From Pedobacter sp. N36a (GTDB taxonomy: Bacteria; Bacteroidota; Bacteroidia; Sphingobacteriales; Sphingobacteriaceae): a stretch of 64,000 nucleotides of DNA. The translations under genes were made by a program, and so were the position numbers. Below the pieces are notes generated by a model that had not been told where the DNA came from, did not search any database, and was given only the letters and a program-made list of their open reading frames with translations. Where the stretch lies: assembly GCF_014472395.1 (NCBI RefSeq), contig NZ_JACSZW010000006.1:1-64000 (forward strand), read 5' to 3'. This document shows positions 26,647 to 35,820 of the stretch, piece by piece (positions within the stretch are counted from its first letter, which is position 1; the number at the start of each line of letters is the position of its first letter).

Positions 26647-26654
26647 TATCTTTG
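26647..26654 (+). promoter_or_regulatory. -7 promoter box of purL
   Basis: TATCTTTG matches TAnnTTTG exactly. With the usual start about seven bases downstream, the mRNA would begin only a few bases before the purL ATGs at 26664 and 26670, implying a very short or absent leader. Confidence 0.6.
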
Positions 26655-26669
26655 CAGCACTTTATGAAT

Positions 26670-29600
26670 ATGATCTTTTTCTTCGAAACCCCATCTGCCA
26701 AGATTTATGTCTTGCAAGTAAACCGGAGCCTGACACCAGCTGATATTTCAAAATTAAGTTGGCTGTTTGGAGGCGCGAAAGTTAAAACTGAAACTTCCTT
26801 AAATGGTTTCTTTGTTGGCCCAAGGGCAGCAATGGTAACCCCATGGAGCACAAACGCGGTAGAGATTACCCAAAATATGGACCTTCATGGGATCGTTCGT
26901 ATTGAGGAATTCGAAACGGTAACTGCTGATGCTTCGGATTATGATCACATGTTGTTTCAAAAATATGAAGGACTAGGTCAGGATGTATTTACGACTAATG
27001 TTCAGCCAGAAGCGATTCTGGAAATCTCCGATATTGCTGCTTACAACAAGCAGGAAGGATTGTCATTGAGCGAGGAAGAAGTAAATTACTTAAACCAATT
27101 GGCTGAAAATCTAGGTCGTAAGTTAACAGATTCAGAAGTATTCGGTTTCTCTCAAGTAAACTCTGAGCACTGTCGCCATAAAATCTTCAACGGAAGATTT
27201 GTAATCGACGGAGAAGAAAAACCTTATTCTCTATTCAAAATGATTCGCCATACTTCAGAAGCACACCCTAACGGAATTGTTTCTGCGTATAAAGATAACG
27301 TTGCCTTCGTAAAAGGTCCGGTAGTACAGCAATTCGCTCCAAAAAGAGCAGATGTACCTGATTATTACCAGGTAAAAGATTTCGAATCCGTAATTTCAAT
27401 CAAAGCGGAAACACATAACTTCCCAACTACTGTAGAACCATTTAATGGTGCTGCAACTGGTGCTGGTGGAGAAATCAGAGACAGACTGGCTGGTGGACAA
27501 GGATCATTGCCGCTTGCAGGTACTGCAGTATACATGACTGCCTTGTCGAGATTAGAAGAAAATCGCCCATGGGAAGCTGGTGTTGAGGAAAGAAAATGGT
27601 TATACCAAACACCAATGGACATTCTGATCAAAGCTTCTAACGGAGCTTCTGACTTTGGTAATAAATTCGGACAGCCACTGATCACCGGTTCTGTGCTTAC
27701 TTTCGAGCATGAAGAAGAAGGCAGAAGATTAGGTTATGATAAAGTGATCATGCTTGCAGGTGGCGTAGGCTACGGCAAAGCCGATCAGGCATTAAAACAT
27801 AAACCAGCTACAGGTGATAAAATTGTCATCTTAGGTGGCGAAAACTACCGCATTGGTATGGGGGGTGCTGCCGTTTCTTCTGCAGATACTGGCGCATTAG
27901 GTTCCAGCATTGAATTAAATGCAATTCAGCGCTCTAACCCAGAAATGCAGAAAAGAGCAGCCAATACCGTTCGTGGTATGGTAGAAAGCGACGTAAACGC
28001 AATCGTTTCTATCCATGATCATGGTGCTGGTGGACACTTAAACTGTCTGTCTGAACTAGTTGAAGAAACAGGTGGATTGATCGACCTGGATCAGCTTCCA
28101 GTTGGAGATCCTACACTTTCTGCGAAAGAAATCATTGGAAACGAATCTCAGGAACGTATGGGATTGGTGATTGGTGCAGAAAGCATCGATATTCTACATA
28201 AAATTGCAGATCGTGAACGCAGCCCAATGTATACTGTTGGTGAAGTAACCGGCGATCACCGCTTTACTTTCGCTTCTAAAACTACTGGCCTAAAACCAAT
28301 GGATTTAGCGCTAAAAGATATGTTTGGCAGCTCGCCAAAGGTGGTGATGGAAGATACGACTATCGACAGGAAATATGAGCCTGTTACTTATGATATCAAT
28401 CAATTGGATACCTACCTTGAGCAGGTATTGCAATTGGAAGCAGTAGCCTCGAAAGATTGGTTAACAAATAAAGTTGACCGTTGCGTAGGTGGTAAAGTGG
28501 CTAAACAGCAATGTGCTGGTCCGTTACAATTGCCCTTAAATAACTGTGGTGTAATGGCATTGGATTATCAGGGGAAAGACGGTATCGCGACTTCAATTGG
28601 TCACGCACCAATCTCTGCTTTGATTGATCCTGCTGCAGGTAGCCGCAATGCGATTGCCGAATCTCTTTCTAACATCGTTTGGGCACCATTAAAAGATGGA
28701 TTGGATAGCGTTTCGCTTTCTGCCAACTGGATGTGGGCTTGTAAAAACGAAGGTGAAGATGCACGTCTATATGACGCGGTGAAAGCATGTTCGGAATTTG
28801 CAATCGAATTAGGTATTAACATTCCTACAGGTAAGGATTCCTTATCGATGAAACAGAAATATCCAGACGGAGAAGTCATCGCTCCAGGTACGGTGATCAT
28901 TTCTGCAGGTGGTCATTGTGATGACATTACCGCAGTAGTAGAGCCTGTTCTTCAGAAAGATGGTGGTTCTATCTACTACATCAACCTTTCAAATGATACG
29001 TATAAATTAGGGGGATCTTCTTTCGCACAGATCATGAACAAAATTGGTCATGAAACTCCGGATGTAACAGATGCTGCTCAGTTTAAAAATACATTCAATA
29101 CAGTTCAGGAATTGATCAAAACTGGTAAAATCCAGGCTGGTCATGACATCGGCAGCGGTGGTTTAATCACGACCCTTTTAGAACTTTGCTTTGCAGACAG
29201 AGACCTTGGTGCAGCCATCGACCTTTCTGAATTGAGCAATGATGACCTGATTAAAGTGCTGTTCGCAGAAAATATTGGTATCGTATTCCAGGCTGATCCA
29301 TCCGTAGAAGGATTATTAGCAGAAGCAGGTGTGGCTTACCATAAAATTGGTATCGTGAAATCTGAGCCGGTATTAACGGTGAAGAATGGAGCAGGCAGCC
29401 ATAGCTTTGATATCGATCACCTTCGTGATGTATGGTTCAAAACTTCTTACCTGTTAGATCAAAAACAAGCAGGTGCTGTTAAAGCAAAAGAACGTTTTGA
29501 TCACTACAAAAACCACGTATTAAACTATACTTTCCCATTACAGTTTGACGGTAAAAAACCTTCTTTTGATGCGAGCAAACCAAGACCAAAAGCGGCGGTA

Positions 29601-30335
29601 TTGAGGGAAAAAGGAAGTAACTCTGAGCGTGAATTGGCAAATGCCATGTACCTTGCAGGTTTCGACGTGAAAGATGTACACATGACAGATTTAATCTCTG
29701 GCCGTGAGACTTTAGAAGACATCCAGTTTATCGGTGCAGTTGGAGGTTTCTCTAACTCAGACGTATTGGGTTCTGCAAAAGGCTGGGCTGGTGCATTCTT
29801 ATACAATGAGAAAGCAAGAGTAGCTTTAGAAAACTTCTTTAAACGTGAGGATACACTTTCAGTAGGTATCTGTAACGGTTGTCAGCTGTTTGTGGAATTA
29901 GGATTGATCAATAAAGATCATGAAGAAAAACCTAAAATGCTGCACAATGACAGTCAGAAGCATGAAAGTATCTTTACTTCATTAACCATACAAGAAAACA
30001 ATTCTGTGATGTTATCCAGCCTTGCCGGAAGTACATTAGGCGTTTGGGTTTCACATGGTGAAGGTAAATTCCAATTGCCGTATGCAGAAGATCAGTATGG
30101 TATCGTAGCGAAATATGCTTACGAAAGCTATCCTGCCAATCCAAACGGTTCTGATTACAACACTGCAATGATGTGTGACAAATCTGGAAGGCACCTGGTG
30201 ATGATGCCGCATATTGAACGTTCATTGTTCCAATGGCATTGGGCTAACTATCCGAAAGGACGTAAAGACGAAGTAACGCCATGGATGGAAGCTTTTGTAA
30301 ACGCCAGACTATGGCTGGAAAGCAAATCTAAATAA
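26670..30335 (+). CDS. purL: Phosphoribosylformylglycinamidine synthase, large single-chain form
   Basis: Fourth step of purine synthesis: FGAR plus glutamine and ATP gives FGAM. The 1221-residue single chain joins the N-terminal PurS-like region, two ATPase-type halves and a C-terminal glutamine amidotransferase. Landmarks are FGFSQVNSEHCRHKIFNG, KAETHNFPTTVEPFNGAATG, HDHGAGGHLNCLSELVEE and the glutaminase nucleophile in VGICNGCQLF (C1068), with SHGEGKF near the catalytic His. I start it at ATG 26670 (MIFFFETPSAKIY), the form usual in this phylum; ATG 26664 is also possible. It is followed by a strong terminator and appears monocistronic. Confidence 0.97.
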   Translation: MIFFFETPSAKIYVLQVNRSLTPADISKLSWLFGGAKVKTETSLNGFFVGPRAAMVTPWSTNAVEITQNMDLHGIVRIEEFETVTADASDYDHMLFQKYEGLGQDVFTTNVQPEAILEISDIAAYNKQEGLSLSEEEVNYLNQLAENLGRKLTDSEVFGFSQVNSEHCRHKIFNGRFVIDGEEKPYSLFKMIRHTSEAHPNGIVSAYKDNVAFVKGPVVQQFAPKRADVPDYYQVKDFESVISIKAETHNFPTTVEPFNGAATGAGGEIRDRLAGGQGSLPLAGTAVYMTALSRLEENRPWEAGVEERKWLYQTPMDILIKASNGASDFGNKFGQPLITGSVLTFEHEEEGRRLGYDKVIMLAGGVGYGKADQALKHKPATGDKIVILGGENYRIGMGGAAVSSADTGALGSSIELNAIQRSNPEMQKRAANTVRGMVESDVNAIVSIHDHGAGGHLNCLSELVEETGGLIDLDQLPVGDPTLSAKEIIGNESQERMGLVIGAESIDILHKIADRERSPMYTVGEVTGDHRFTFASKTTGLKPMDLALKDMFGSSPKVVMEDTTIDRKYEPVTYDINQLDTYLEQVLQLEAVASKDWLTNKVDRCVGGKVAKQQCAGPLQLPLNNCGVMALDYQGKDGIATSIGHAPISALIDPAAGSRNAIAESLSNIVWAPLKDGLDSVSLSANWMWACKNEGEDARLYDAVKACSEFAIELGINIPTGKDSLSMKQKYPDGEVIAPGTVIISAGGHCDDITAVVEPVLQKDGGSIYYINLSNDTYKLGGSSFAQIMNKIGHETPDVTDAAQFKNTFNTVQELIKTGKIQAGHDIGSGGLITTLLELCFADRDLGAAIDLSELSNDDLIKVLFAENIGIVFQADPSVEGLLAEAGVAYHKIGIVKSEPVLTVKNGAGSHSFDIDHLRDVWFKTSYLLDQKQAGAVKAKERFDHYKNHVLNYTFPLQFDGKKPSFDASKPRPKAAVLREKGSNSERELANAMYLAGFDVKDVHMTDLISGRETLEDIQFIGAVGGFSNSDVLGSAKGWAGAFLYNEKARVALENFFKREDTLSVGICNGCQLFVELGLINKDHEEKPKMLHNDSQKHESIFTSLTIQENNSVMLSSLAGSTLGVWVSHGEGKFQLPYAEDQYGIVAKYAYESYPANPNGSDYNTAMMCDKSGRHLVMMPHIERSLFQWHWANYPKGRKDEVTPWMEAFVNARLWLESKSK

Positions 30336-30345
30336 GCAAATTTTT

Positions 30346-30381
30346 AAAACGCCTCCCGATTCAAATTGGGAGGCGTTTTTT
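30346..30381 (+). terminator. Terminator of purL
   Basis: AAAACGCCTCCC pairs with GGGAGGCGTTTT over a twelve-base stem and a run of T follows. It isolates purL from the pepE-pxp operon. Confidence 0.92.
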
Positions 30382-30436
30382 CGTTTATACGAAAGCAGAT
30401 TCCTACTTTAGCAATGCTTAAAAAAAAAACATGGTT

Positions 30437-31138
30437 ATGAAAAATGTCCTGCTGGCGAGTACCTCTACCTTGTATGGAGAGGAATATCTTGCTTATCTAT
30501 TGCCGGAATTGTCGGCATTTTTTGCCGGTGTTTCCGAGATCATATTTATTCCTTTTGCCCGTCCGGGAGGTATCAGTCATGACGACTATACCGAAAAGGT
30601 AAGGGAAACTTTTGCCACTATCGGGATTAACGTTCGTGGATTACATACTTTTCCTGAGCCGGATGTCGCAATCGCGGAGGCAGAAGGCTTTTTTACAGGC
30701 GGTGGAAATACCTTTTTACTTGTACAGCAGCTGCACAATTTAAACCTGATGGAAGTACTAAAGCAAAAGGTAGAAACTGGGATTCCTTACTTAGGAACCA
30801 GTGCAGGTAGTAATATCGGAGGTGTCAATATGAAAAACACCAATGATATGCCCATTGTTTATCCTTCGGATTTTACAACGATGGGCCTGATTCCTTTTAA
30901 CATCAATGCCCATTATCTGGATCCTGACCCAACAAGTACGCACAATGGCGAAACCAGGGAAATGAGAATCAAAGAATTTCATGTATGCAATGATACGCCT
31001 GTAGTTGGACTTCGTGAGGGGAGTTGGATTCGTGTAAAAGGAGAGACGATCACCACAGCAGGCAGTAAAAACTCCAGAATTTTTCTAGCCGGTACAGCGC
31101 CTTATGAATTACCGTCTGGATCGCCATTGAAATTCTGA
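30437..31138 (+). CDS. pepE: Dipeptidase E (alpha-aspartyl dipeptidase, peptidase S51)
   Basis: Cytoplasmic serine peptidase that hydrolyses dipeptides with N-terminal aspartate. The nucleophile sits in YLGTSAGSNIGG, preceded by the FFTGGGNTFLL element, both diagnostic of S51. Length (233 residues) agrees with PepE. ATG 30437 gives the usual N-terminus MKNVLLASTSTLYG; ATG 30431 would add two residues. It is 13 bases ahead of pxpB, so it is probably the first gene of a five-gene operon for salvage of small acidic peptides and 5-oxoproline. Confidence 0.92.
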   Translation: MKNVLLASTSTLYGEEYLAYLLPELSAFFAGVSEIIFIPFARPGGISHDDYTEKVRETFATIGINVRGLHTFPEPDVAIAEAEGFFTGGGNTFLLVQQLHNLNLMEVLKQKVETGIPYLGTSAGSNIGGVNMKNTNDMPIVYPSDFTTMGLIPFNINAHYLDPDPTSTHNGETREMRIKEFHVCNDTPVVGLREGSWIRVKGETITTAGSKNSRIFLAGTAPYELPSGSPLKF

Positions 31139-31151
31139 TAAAATTAAAATT

Positions 31152-31838
31152 ATGGAAAAAGCAGTCTTTTATCCGCTAGGTGATTCCGCTATTGTGATCC
31201 AGTTTGACGAGGTAATCAGCCCGGAAATTCATCAGCAGGTAAGGGCGGTTGCAACTCATTTGGATGAATATGCTTTTGATGGATTCCTAGAATATACGCC
31301 CGCGTTTACTTCGGTAACGGTCTATTATCAGCCATGGGTAATCGATTATTTGACCATAAAGTCGCTGTTAGAAGAGATGCTGGAGGATTTAATGGAAGCA
31401 GTAGAAATGCCGGATTCGACCATCATTGAAATACCAGTAGTTTACGGAGGAGATCGCGGCCCTGATCTGGATTTTGTAGCCCGACAGCATCAATTGAGTA
31501 CCACAGAGGTCATCGCCCTTCATTCTGCCGCGGAGTATGTGGTGTATATGATTGGCTTTGCACCCGGTTTTCCTTATCTCGGTGGGATGAGCGAAAAGAT
31601 CACAGCCCCTAGAAAGGAAAAGCCCAGAGCAGTAATTCCTGCAGGATCTGTGGGAATTGCAGGTCTTCAAACAGGAATTTATCCTATAGAAACCCCTGGG
31701 GGTTGGCAGATCATCGGACAAACCCCGCTGCAATTATTTAAGGTCAACAGAGAAACCCCAGCATTGTTAAAGGCAGGAGACCGACTTCGTTTTGTGGCGA
31801 TCACTGAAACTGAGTTTAAGAAAATAAAAAAGAAATAG
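31152..31838 (+). CDS. pxpB: 5-oxoprolinase subunit B (KipI family)
   Basis: With PxpA and PxpC it forms the prokaryotic ATP-dependent 5-oxoprolinase that opens pyroglutamate to glutamate. The 228 residues match the AHS1/KipI family: FYPLGDSAIVIQF at the start, FTSVTVYY, YMIGFAPGFPYLGGM at about 130-145 and PAGSVGIAGLQTGIYPIETPGG, split here as SVGIAGLQTGIYPIETPGGW. The homologue in Bacillus (KipI) also inhibits the sporulation kinase KinA, not relevant here. Its TAG stop is immediately followed by the pxpC ATG with no gap. Confidence 0.93.
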   Translation: MEKAVFYPLGDSAIVIQFDEVISPEIHQQVRAVATHLDEYAFDGFLEYTPAFTSVTVYYQPWVIDYLTIKSLLEEMLEDLMEAVEMPDSTIIEIPVVYGGDRGPDLDFVARQHQLSTTEVIALHSAAEYVVYMIGFAPGFPYLGGMSEKITAPRKEKPRAVIPAGSVGIAGLQTGIYPIETPGGWQIIGQTPLQLFKVNRETPALLKAGDRLRFVAITETEFKKIKKK

Positions 31839-32804
31839 ATGGGAATTAAGGTCATAAAAGCGGGAATGCTCACTACGGTACAGGATCTTGGCAGAATTGG
31901 ATACCGTAAAGATGGGGTCATTGAAAGCGGAGCAATGGACAAAGATGCAGTCCTAATGGGTAATTTATTACTTGGAAATCAGGAAACTGAAGCTGCACTG
32001 GAATTTACCTTATCAGGACCATCACTTCTTTTCGAAGATGAGGCATTGGTGGCAATTACAGGTGCTGATTTATCGGCGGAGATTGATGGTAATGCGGTAG
32101 AAATGTGGCGCCCAATAGTAGTGCACAAGGGTGCTGTACTTTCTTTTGGCGAGGCTCTATCCGGTTGCTTTGCTTATTTAACCGTTCAGGGAGGTTTTGA
32201 TATCCCCCAGGTTTTGGGTAGTTATTCCACTTATCTTCGGGCAGGTTTTGGCGGTTTCGAAGGTCGTGCTTTAAAAAAAGGAGACCGGATTGCTTTTAAT
32301 CAGGACATTCCGGTTTTACCAGAACGATTGAACTGGAGCTTAAGCCGGAGCAGGGATACGCCATTAAATCCACTGGTAATTCGTGTGATTAAAGGCCCGG
32401 AATTTGAATTTTTCCAGGAGAAAAGTATTGCCGATTTATTGACTAAAGAGTTTAGTATCAGTAATGCTGCTGATCGGATGGGCTATCAATTGGAAGGTCC
32501 GCTTTTACAATTGAAAACAAATAAAGAAATGTTATCCTCCGCTGTTGCTTTTGGAACAGTGCAGGTCACCGCTGAGGGAAGTCCAGTTGTTTTAATGGCA
32601 GATCATCAGACCACCGGTGGCTATCCACGCATCTTACAGGTGCTCAGCGTTGATCTTGGGAAATTGGCCCAGCTGCGTCCAGGCGAGATAATTCAATTTG
32701 AAATCCTGACTTTAAACCAGGCACAAAAGCTGTTAGTAGCGAGAACTGAAGAAATAAATCAGCTGAAGCAAAGCTTAACTTTTAAATATAAAAACCATGG
32801 CTAA
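31839..32804 (+). CDS. pxpC: 5-oxoprolinase subunit C (KipA family)
   Basis: The biotin-dependent-carboxylase-like (AHS2) subunit of 5-oxoprolinase, 321 residues. Visible family features: [19 protein letters not shown] at the N-terminus, [41 protein letters not shown] and the C-terminal [20 protein letters not shown]. It overlaps the start of pxpA by eight bases, an arrangement expected for translationally coupled subunits of one enzyme. Confidence 0.93.
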   Translation: MGIKVIKAGMLTTVQDLGRIGYRKDGVIESGAMDKDAVLMGNLLLGNQETEAALEFTLSGPSLLFEDEALVAITGADLSAEIDGNAVEMWRPIVVHKGAVLSFGEALSGCFAYLTVQGGFDIPQVLGSYSTYLRAGFGGFEGRALKKGDRIAFNQDIPVLPERLNWSLSRSRDTPLNPLVIRVIKGPEFEFFQEKSIADLLTKEFSISNAADRMGYQLEGPLLQLKTNKEMLSSAVAFGTVQVTAEGSPVVLMADHQTTGGYPRILQVLSVDLGKLAQLRPGEIIQFEILTLNQAQKLLVARTEEINQLKQSLTFKYKNHG

Positions 32805-33567
32805 AACTGTTAGGGTAGATCTGAATTGTGATATGGGCGAAGGCTTTGGCGCTTTTGACATCGGCAATGATGCCGCAATTATGCCTTTTGTTTCTTCCGT
32901 GAATATTGCCTGCGGATGGCATGCAGGAGATCCAGCGGTGATGAAAAGGACGGTCCGATTGGCCATCAGCCATGGAGTAGCGATTGGTGCACATCCTGGG
33001 CTTCCGGATCTTCAGGGATTTGGCAGAAGAGAAATGGCAATTACTCCCGAGGAAGCTCAGGATATGGTGATTTATCAGGTTGGTGCCCTTGATGCTTTTG
33101 TGAAAACCGAGGGTGGAAAGCTCCATCATGTGAAACCGCATGGTGCCTTATATAATATGGCAGCAAAAGATAAAGCGTTTGCTGAAGCTATCGCTATTGC
33201 AATTTATAAGATAGATCCAGGTTTGATTTTATATGGTCTTTCGGGTTCTGAGCTGGTTCTTGCTGGTGAACGCACAGGACTAAAAGTGGCCAATGAGGTA
33301 TTCGCAGACCGCACTTATCAGCCGGATGGAAGCTTAACCTCAAGAAAGCAGCCGGACGCCTTGATTACCGATCATTTTTTAGCCGTCGCTCAAGTGGTAC
33401 AGATGGTAAAAGCAGGGACTGTACTTTCTGCGCAGGGGACTTTAGTTCCTATCCAGGCAGATACGATTTGTATCCATGGGGATGGAAATTCTGCACTTAC
33501 CTTTGCTGAACAGCTTCAAAAGAGGTTGCTTAAAGAAGGATTGAAGATCAATGCTATCGGCAAATGA
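32797..33567 (+). CDS. pxpA: 5-oxoprolinase subunit A (LamB/YcsF family)
   Basis: The 256-residue LamB/YcsF subunit of 5-oxoprolinase. Family motifs: [19 protein letters not shown] at the start, [42 protein letters not shown] and [17 protein letters not shown]. The ATG overlaps the last codons of pxpC, and its own stop overlaps the ATG of the following transporter gene (ATGA). The order B-C-A-transporter differs from the E. coli ybgJKL-nei arrangement but resembles the Bacillus ycsF-ycsG-kip cluster. Confidence 0.94.
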   Translation: MAKTVRVDLNCDMGEGFGAFDIGNDAAIMPFVSSVNIACGWHAGDPAVMKRTVRLAISHGVAIGAHPGLPDLQGFGRREMAITPEEAQDMVIYQVGALDAFVKTEGGKLHHVKPHGALYNMAAKDKAFAEAIAIAIYKIDPGLILYGLSGSELVLAGERTGLKVANEVFADRTYQPDGSLTSRKQPDALITDHFLAVAQVVQMVKAGTVLSAQGTLVPIQADTICIHGDGNSALTFAEQLQKRLLKEGLKINAIGK

Positions 33568-34745
33568 AAGTTATAAAAAATAAAAGCGTCCTGATTGGGG
33601 CCGCATTTCTGATGGCTACCTCTGCGGTTGGCCCGGGATTTTTAACACAAACAACTTTTTTTACCCAGTCGCTGGGCGCTAGTTTTGGCTTTGTGATTCT
33701 GGTTTCTATCATTATAGATATTGGTGTGCAACTCAATATATGGCGCGTGATTGCGGTATCTGAGAAAAGAGCACAGGATATTGCCAATATGCTGCTGCCA
33801 GGATTAGGTGGCTTCATCTCTTTTTTAATTGTTTTAGGCGGGTTGGCCTTTAATATTGGAAATATCGCCGGTGCTGGTCTCGGCTTGCAAGCCTTACTGG
33901 GGGTTTCTGTGATTAACGGGGCGATCATTTCAGCTGCTTTGGCCGTCGCTATTTTTATGGTTCGCGAAGCAGGAAAGGCAATGGATCGCTTTGCGCAGTT
34001 CATGGGTTTTGTGATGATTATCGTGATCATCTATATCGCAATTACTTCCGCTCCTCCAATAGGAGAGGCTGCAATCAGAACGGTTTTACCCTTAAAAATA
34101 GACTTTGTAAGTATCGTCACCTTGGTTGGTGGCACGGTAGGGGGCTATATTACTTTTGCGGGAGGCCACCGGTTATTGGATGCTGGAATTAAAGGAAAAG
34201 AGGCTTTACCTTCCGTAAATACAAGTGCAGTGATGGGAATCTCAGTGGCTTCTCTAGTGCGTATATTTCTTTTTTTGGCTTCTCTAGGTGTGATTAGTCA
34301 GGGCTTAACGATAGATTCAGCGAACCCTACGGCCTCAGTATTTCAGCTGGCAGCAGGAAATCTGGGCTACCGTTTATTTGGATTGGTGATGTTTTCGGCT
34401 GCGGTAACCTCCGTAATTGGCTCTGCTTATACTTCGGTTTCTTTTGTCAAATCTTTTAGTCCTAAAATCAGAGACCATGAGCGGATGGTGATCATCGCTT
34501 TCATTGTGATCTCTACGTTGATATTTGTTGGGATAGGGAAACCTGTCAAATTGTTGATTCTGGCAGGTGTATTGAATGGATTTATCTTGCCAGTTACGCT
34601 GGCAACCATCTTATTTGCAGCTTATAAAAAGAAAATTGTAGGAGATTATAAACACCCTGCATGGCTCACTGTTTTTGGCGGATTAGTGGTGCTGATTGTG
34701 GGATTTATGAGCGTAAAAGTGCTTTATGATATGATTTTTGGGTAA
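33564..34745 (+). CDS. YcsG-like NRAMP-superfamily transporter of the 5-oxoproline operon
   Basis: A 393-residue membrane protein with about eleven spans and an NRAMP-like core, comparable with Bacillus YcsG, which also neighbours 5-oxoprolinase genes. The first helix reads [11 protein letters not shown], so the metal-binding aspartate and asparagine of DPGN are missing; the sixth-helix region reads [16 protein letters not shown] with no Met-Pro-His. It is therefore unlikely to move divalent metals by the usual mechanism. The four-base overlap with pxpA suggests it imports 5-oxoproline or a related compound. Substrate is inference only. Confidence 0.8.
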   Translation: MKVIKNKSVLIGAAFLMATSAVGPGFLTQTTFFTQSLGASFGFVILVSIIIDIGVQLNIWRVIAVSEKRAQDIANMLLPGLGGFISFLIVLGGLAFNIGNIAGAGLGLQALLGVSVINGAIISAALAVAIFMVREAGKAMDRFAQFMGFVMIIVIIYIAITSAPPIGEAAIRTVLPLKIDFVSIVTLVGGTVGGYITFAGGHRLLDAGIKGKEALPSVNTSAVMGISVASLVRIFLFLASLGVISQGLTIDSANPTASVFQLAAGNLGYRLFGLVMFSAAVTSVIGSAYTSVSFVKSFSPKIRDHERMVIIAFIVISTLIFVGIGKPVKLLILAGVLNGFILPVTLATILFAAYKKKIVGDYKHPAWLTVFGGLVVLIVGFMSVKVLYDMIFG

Positions 34746-34746
34746 A

Positions 34747-34770
34747 GGTGGCGGCTTATTTAGCCGCCGC
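34747..34770. terminator. Hairpin between convergent transporter and marR genes
   Basis: GGCGGCT pairs with AGCCGCC across a five-base loop, overlapping the stop codon of the minus-strand marR gene. There is no long T-run, so termination may be weak. Confidence 0.45.
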
Positions 34771-35232
34771 CTGCAAGGCTCTTTGTATAAAGCTTTGCTG
34801 TTTTAATTTGTCCTCCGCCTCCGTAATGGCTTTCAGCAGGTTGTGCTCTGTGTCGGTCACTTCCGATAGGATACGGGTCATGAGCTGCCATACCGGCTGC
34901 ATTTTCTCAATCAGTTCTGCTCCATTTGCGGTCAGCTGGATCAGTCGTTTCCGCTCATCTTTTTTGTCTTTTTTAGAACGGATCAGCTTTTGTTTTTCCA
35001 GTTCTTTCAGTAAACTGATGGTGGAAGGATGGGTATAACCGATTTCCGTGGCCAGTTCTACAACGCCCAATGGCTGCTTGTGATGAAGCGTATAAATCAC
35101 AGGAAACCACTTCGGTTCGAAATCAATTTCATAGGTTTTGTAGAGTAGGGCACCGTCTTTCCGGAGCTGCTCACTCAAACGCTGTAAACGTGTAGAAAGG
35201 GCCAGGATCCCAAGTTCGTCTATGACGTTCAT
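34756..35232 (-). CDS. MarR-family transcriptional regulator
   Basis: A 158-residue winged-helix regulator. The DNA-binding core is GVVELATEIGYTHPSTISLL followed by the wing LIRSKKDKKDERKRLIQLT, typical of MarR. It overlaps the upstream acetyltransferase gene by four bases (ATGA), so the pair is one operon. A near-perfect palindrome (35750-35767) ahead of that operon is a strong candidate for its own operator. MarR proteins of this type often answer to small phenolic or toxic compounds; the ligand here is unknown. Confidence 0.9.
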   Translation of the reverse strand: MNVIDELGILALSTRLQRLSEQLRKDGALLYKTYEIDFEPKWFPVIYTLHHKQPLGVVELATEIGYTHPSTISLLKELEKQKLIRSKKDKKDERKRLIQLTANGAELIEKMQPVWQLMTRILSEVTDTEHNLLKAITEAEDKLKQQSFIQRALQAAAK

Positions 35233-35720
35233 AAGGATAGGTCTAATTGATAAAACACGGAATCTCCACCCATCAATGGGAATTGTACGGGCAAGGCTGA
35301 TTTTTCTATTTTCTGAAATTCATTTCTTTCATAAAAACGAAGCGCCGCCTGCAGTACTGGAACTGTTCCCAGGTAAAGATGGTCAATTCCATGATTCTTA
35401 CAATGATTGATCAGGTTTTCTAACAAACGCTGCGCAATACCGAGTTCTTTTCCGCGAAATTCCTTTTTAATAAACATTTTTCTGATGGCAGCCTCATGAT
35501 CGTTGAATTTAATCATGGCAATTGTGCCTACCAGTTTTCCATCAATTGTTGCCCCCCAAAAGGCACCGCCCTTTTGGTAGTAAACCTCTTCTATAGCTAA
35601 TAAATCCGGTTGGTCGCTTAAAGTAATGGCGACCTTAAATTCGATTTGCTGGATCGGTAATACCAGGTCAATAATTGCTGCTGCGGATTCATTTTTTATT
35701 TGTGCGATCTGTACTTCCAT
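35229..35720 (-). CDS. GNAT-family N-acetyltransferase
   Basis: A 163-residue acetyltransferase. The start ATG at 35718-35720 (MEVQIAQIKNES) is favoured over a longer form because an AAAGAG site precedes it and the extra residues would overlap the operator. The acetyl-CoA binding motif is IRKMFIKKEFRGKELGIAQR, with the loop R-x-x-x-L-G in place of the more usual RGKGIG. AALRFYERNEFQKI is the conserved C-terminal tyrosine element. It is co-transcribed with the downstream marR, a combination often seen when MarR controls a detoxifying acetyltransferase; the substrate is unknown. Confidence 0.85.
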   Translation of the reverse strand: MEVQIAQIKNESAAAIIDLVLPIQQIEFKVAITLSDQPDLLAIEEVYYQKGGAFWGATIDGKLVGTIAMIKFNDHEAAIRKMFIKKEFRGKELGIAQRLLENLINHCKNHGIDHLYLGTVPVLQAALRFYERNEFQKIEKSALPVQFPLMGGDSVFYQLDLSL

Positions 35721-35749
35721 TGCTCTTTTTTTATTGTACGGAGCAAAAC

Positions 35750-35767
35750 TACGTAGTTGACTACATA
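35750..35767. promoter_or_regulatory. MarR-type palindromic operator
   Basis: TACGTAGTTGACTACATA is an 18-base inverted repeat with a TG/CA-type centre: the half-sites TA-C-GTAGT and ACTAC-A-TA differ at one position. It lies between the acetyltransferase-marR operon (30 bases upstream of its start) and the divergent gene at 35821, just upstream of that gene's TATCTTTG box, so it could control both directions. Confidence 0.7.
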
Positions 35768-35794
35768 AATACAAGCGGTTTATTATATTTTTAA

Positions 35795-35802
35795 TATCTT
35801 TG
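35795..35802 (+). promoter_or_regulatory. -7 promoter box of the RluA-N-domain gene
   Basis: TATCTTTG fits TAnnTTTG exactly and ends 18 bases before the ATG at 35821. The MarR-type palindrome lies about 28 bases upstream, near where the -33 element would be. Confidence 0.6.
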
Positions 35803-35820
35803 TGCCTTTGTCAAAATTAT

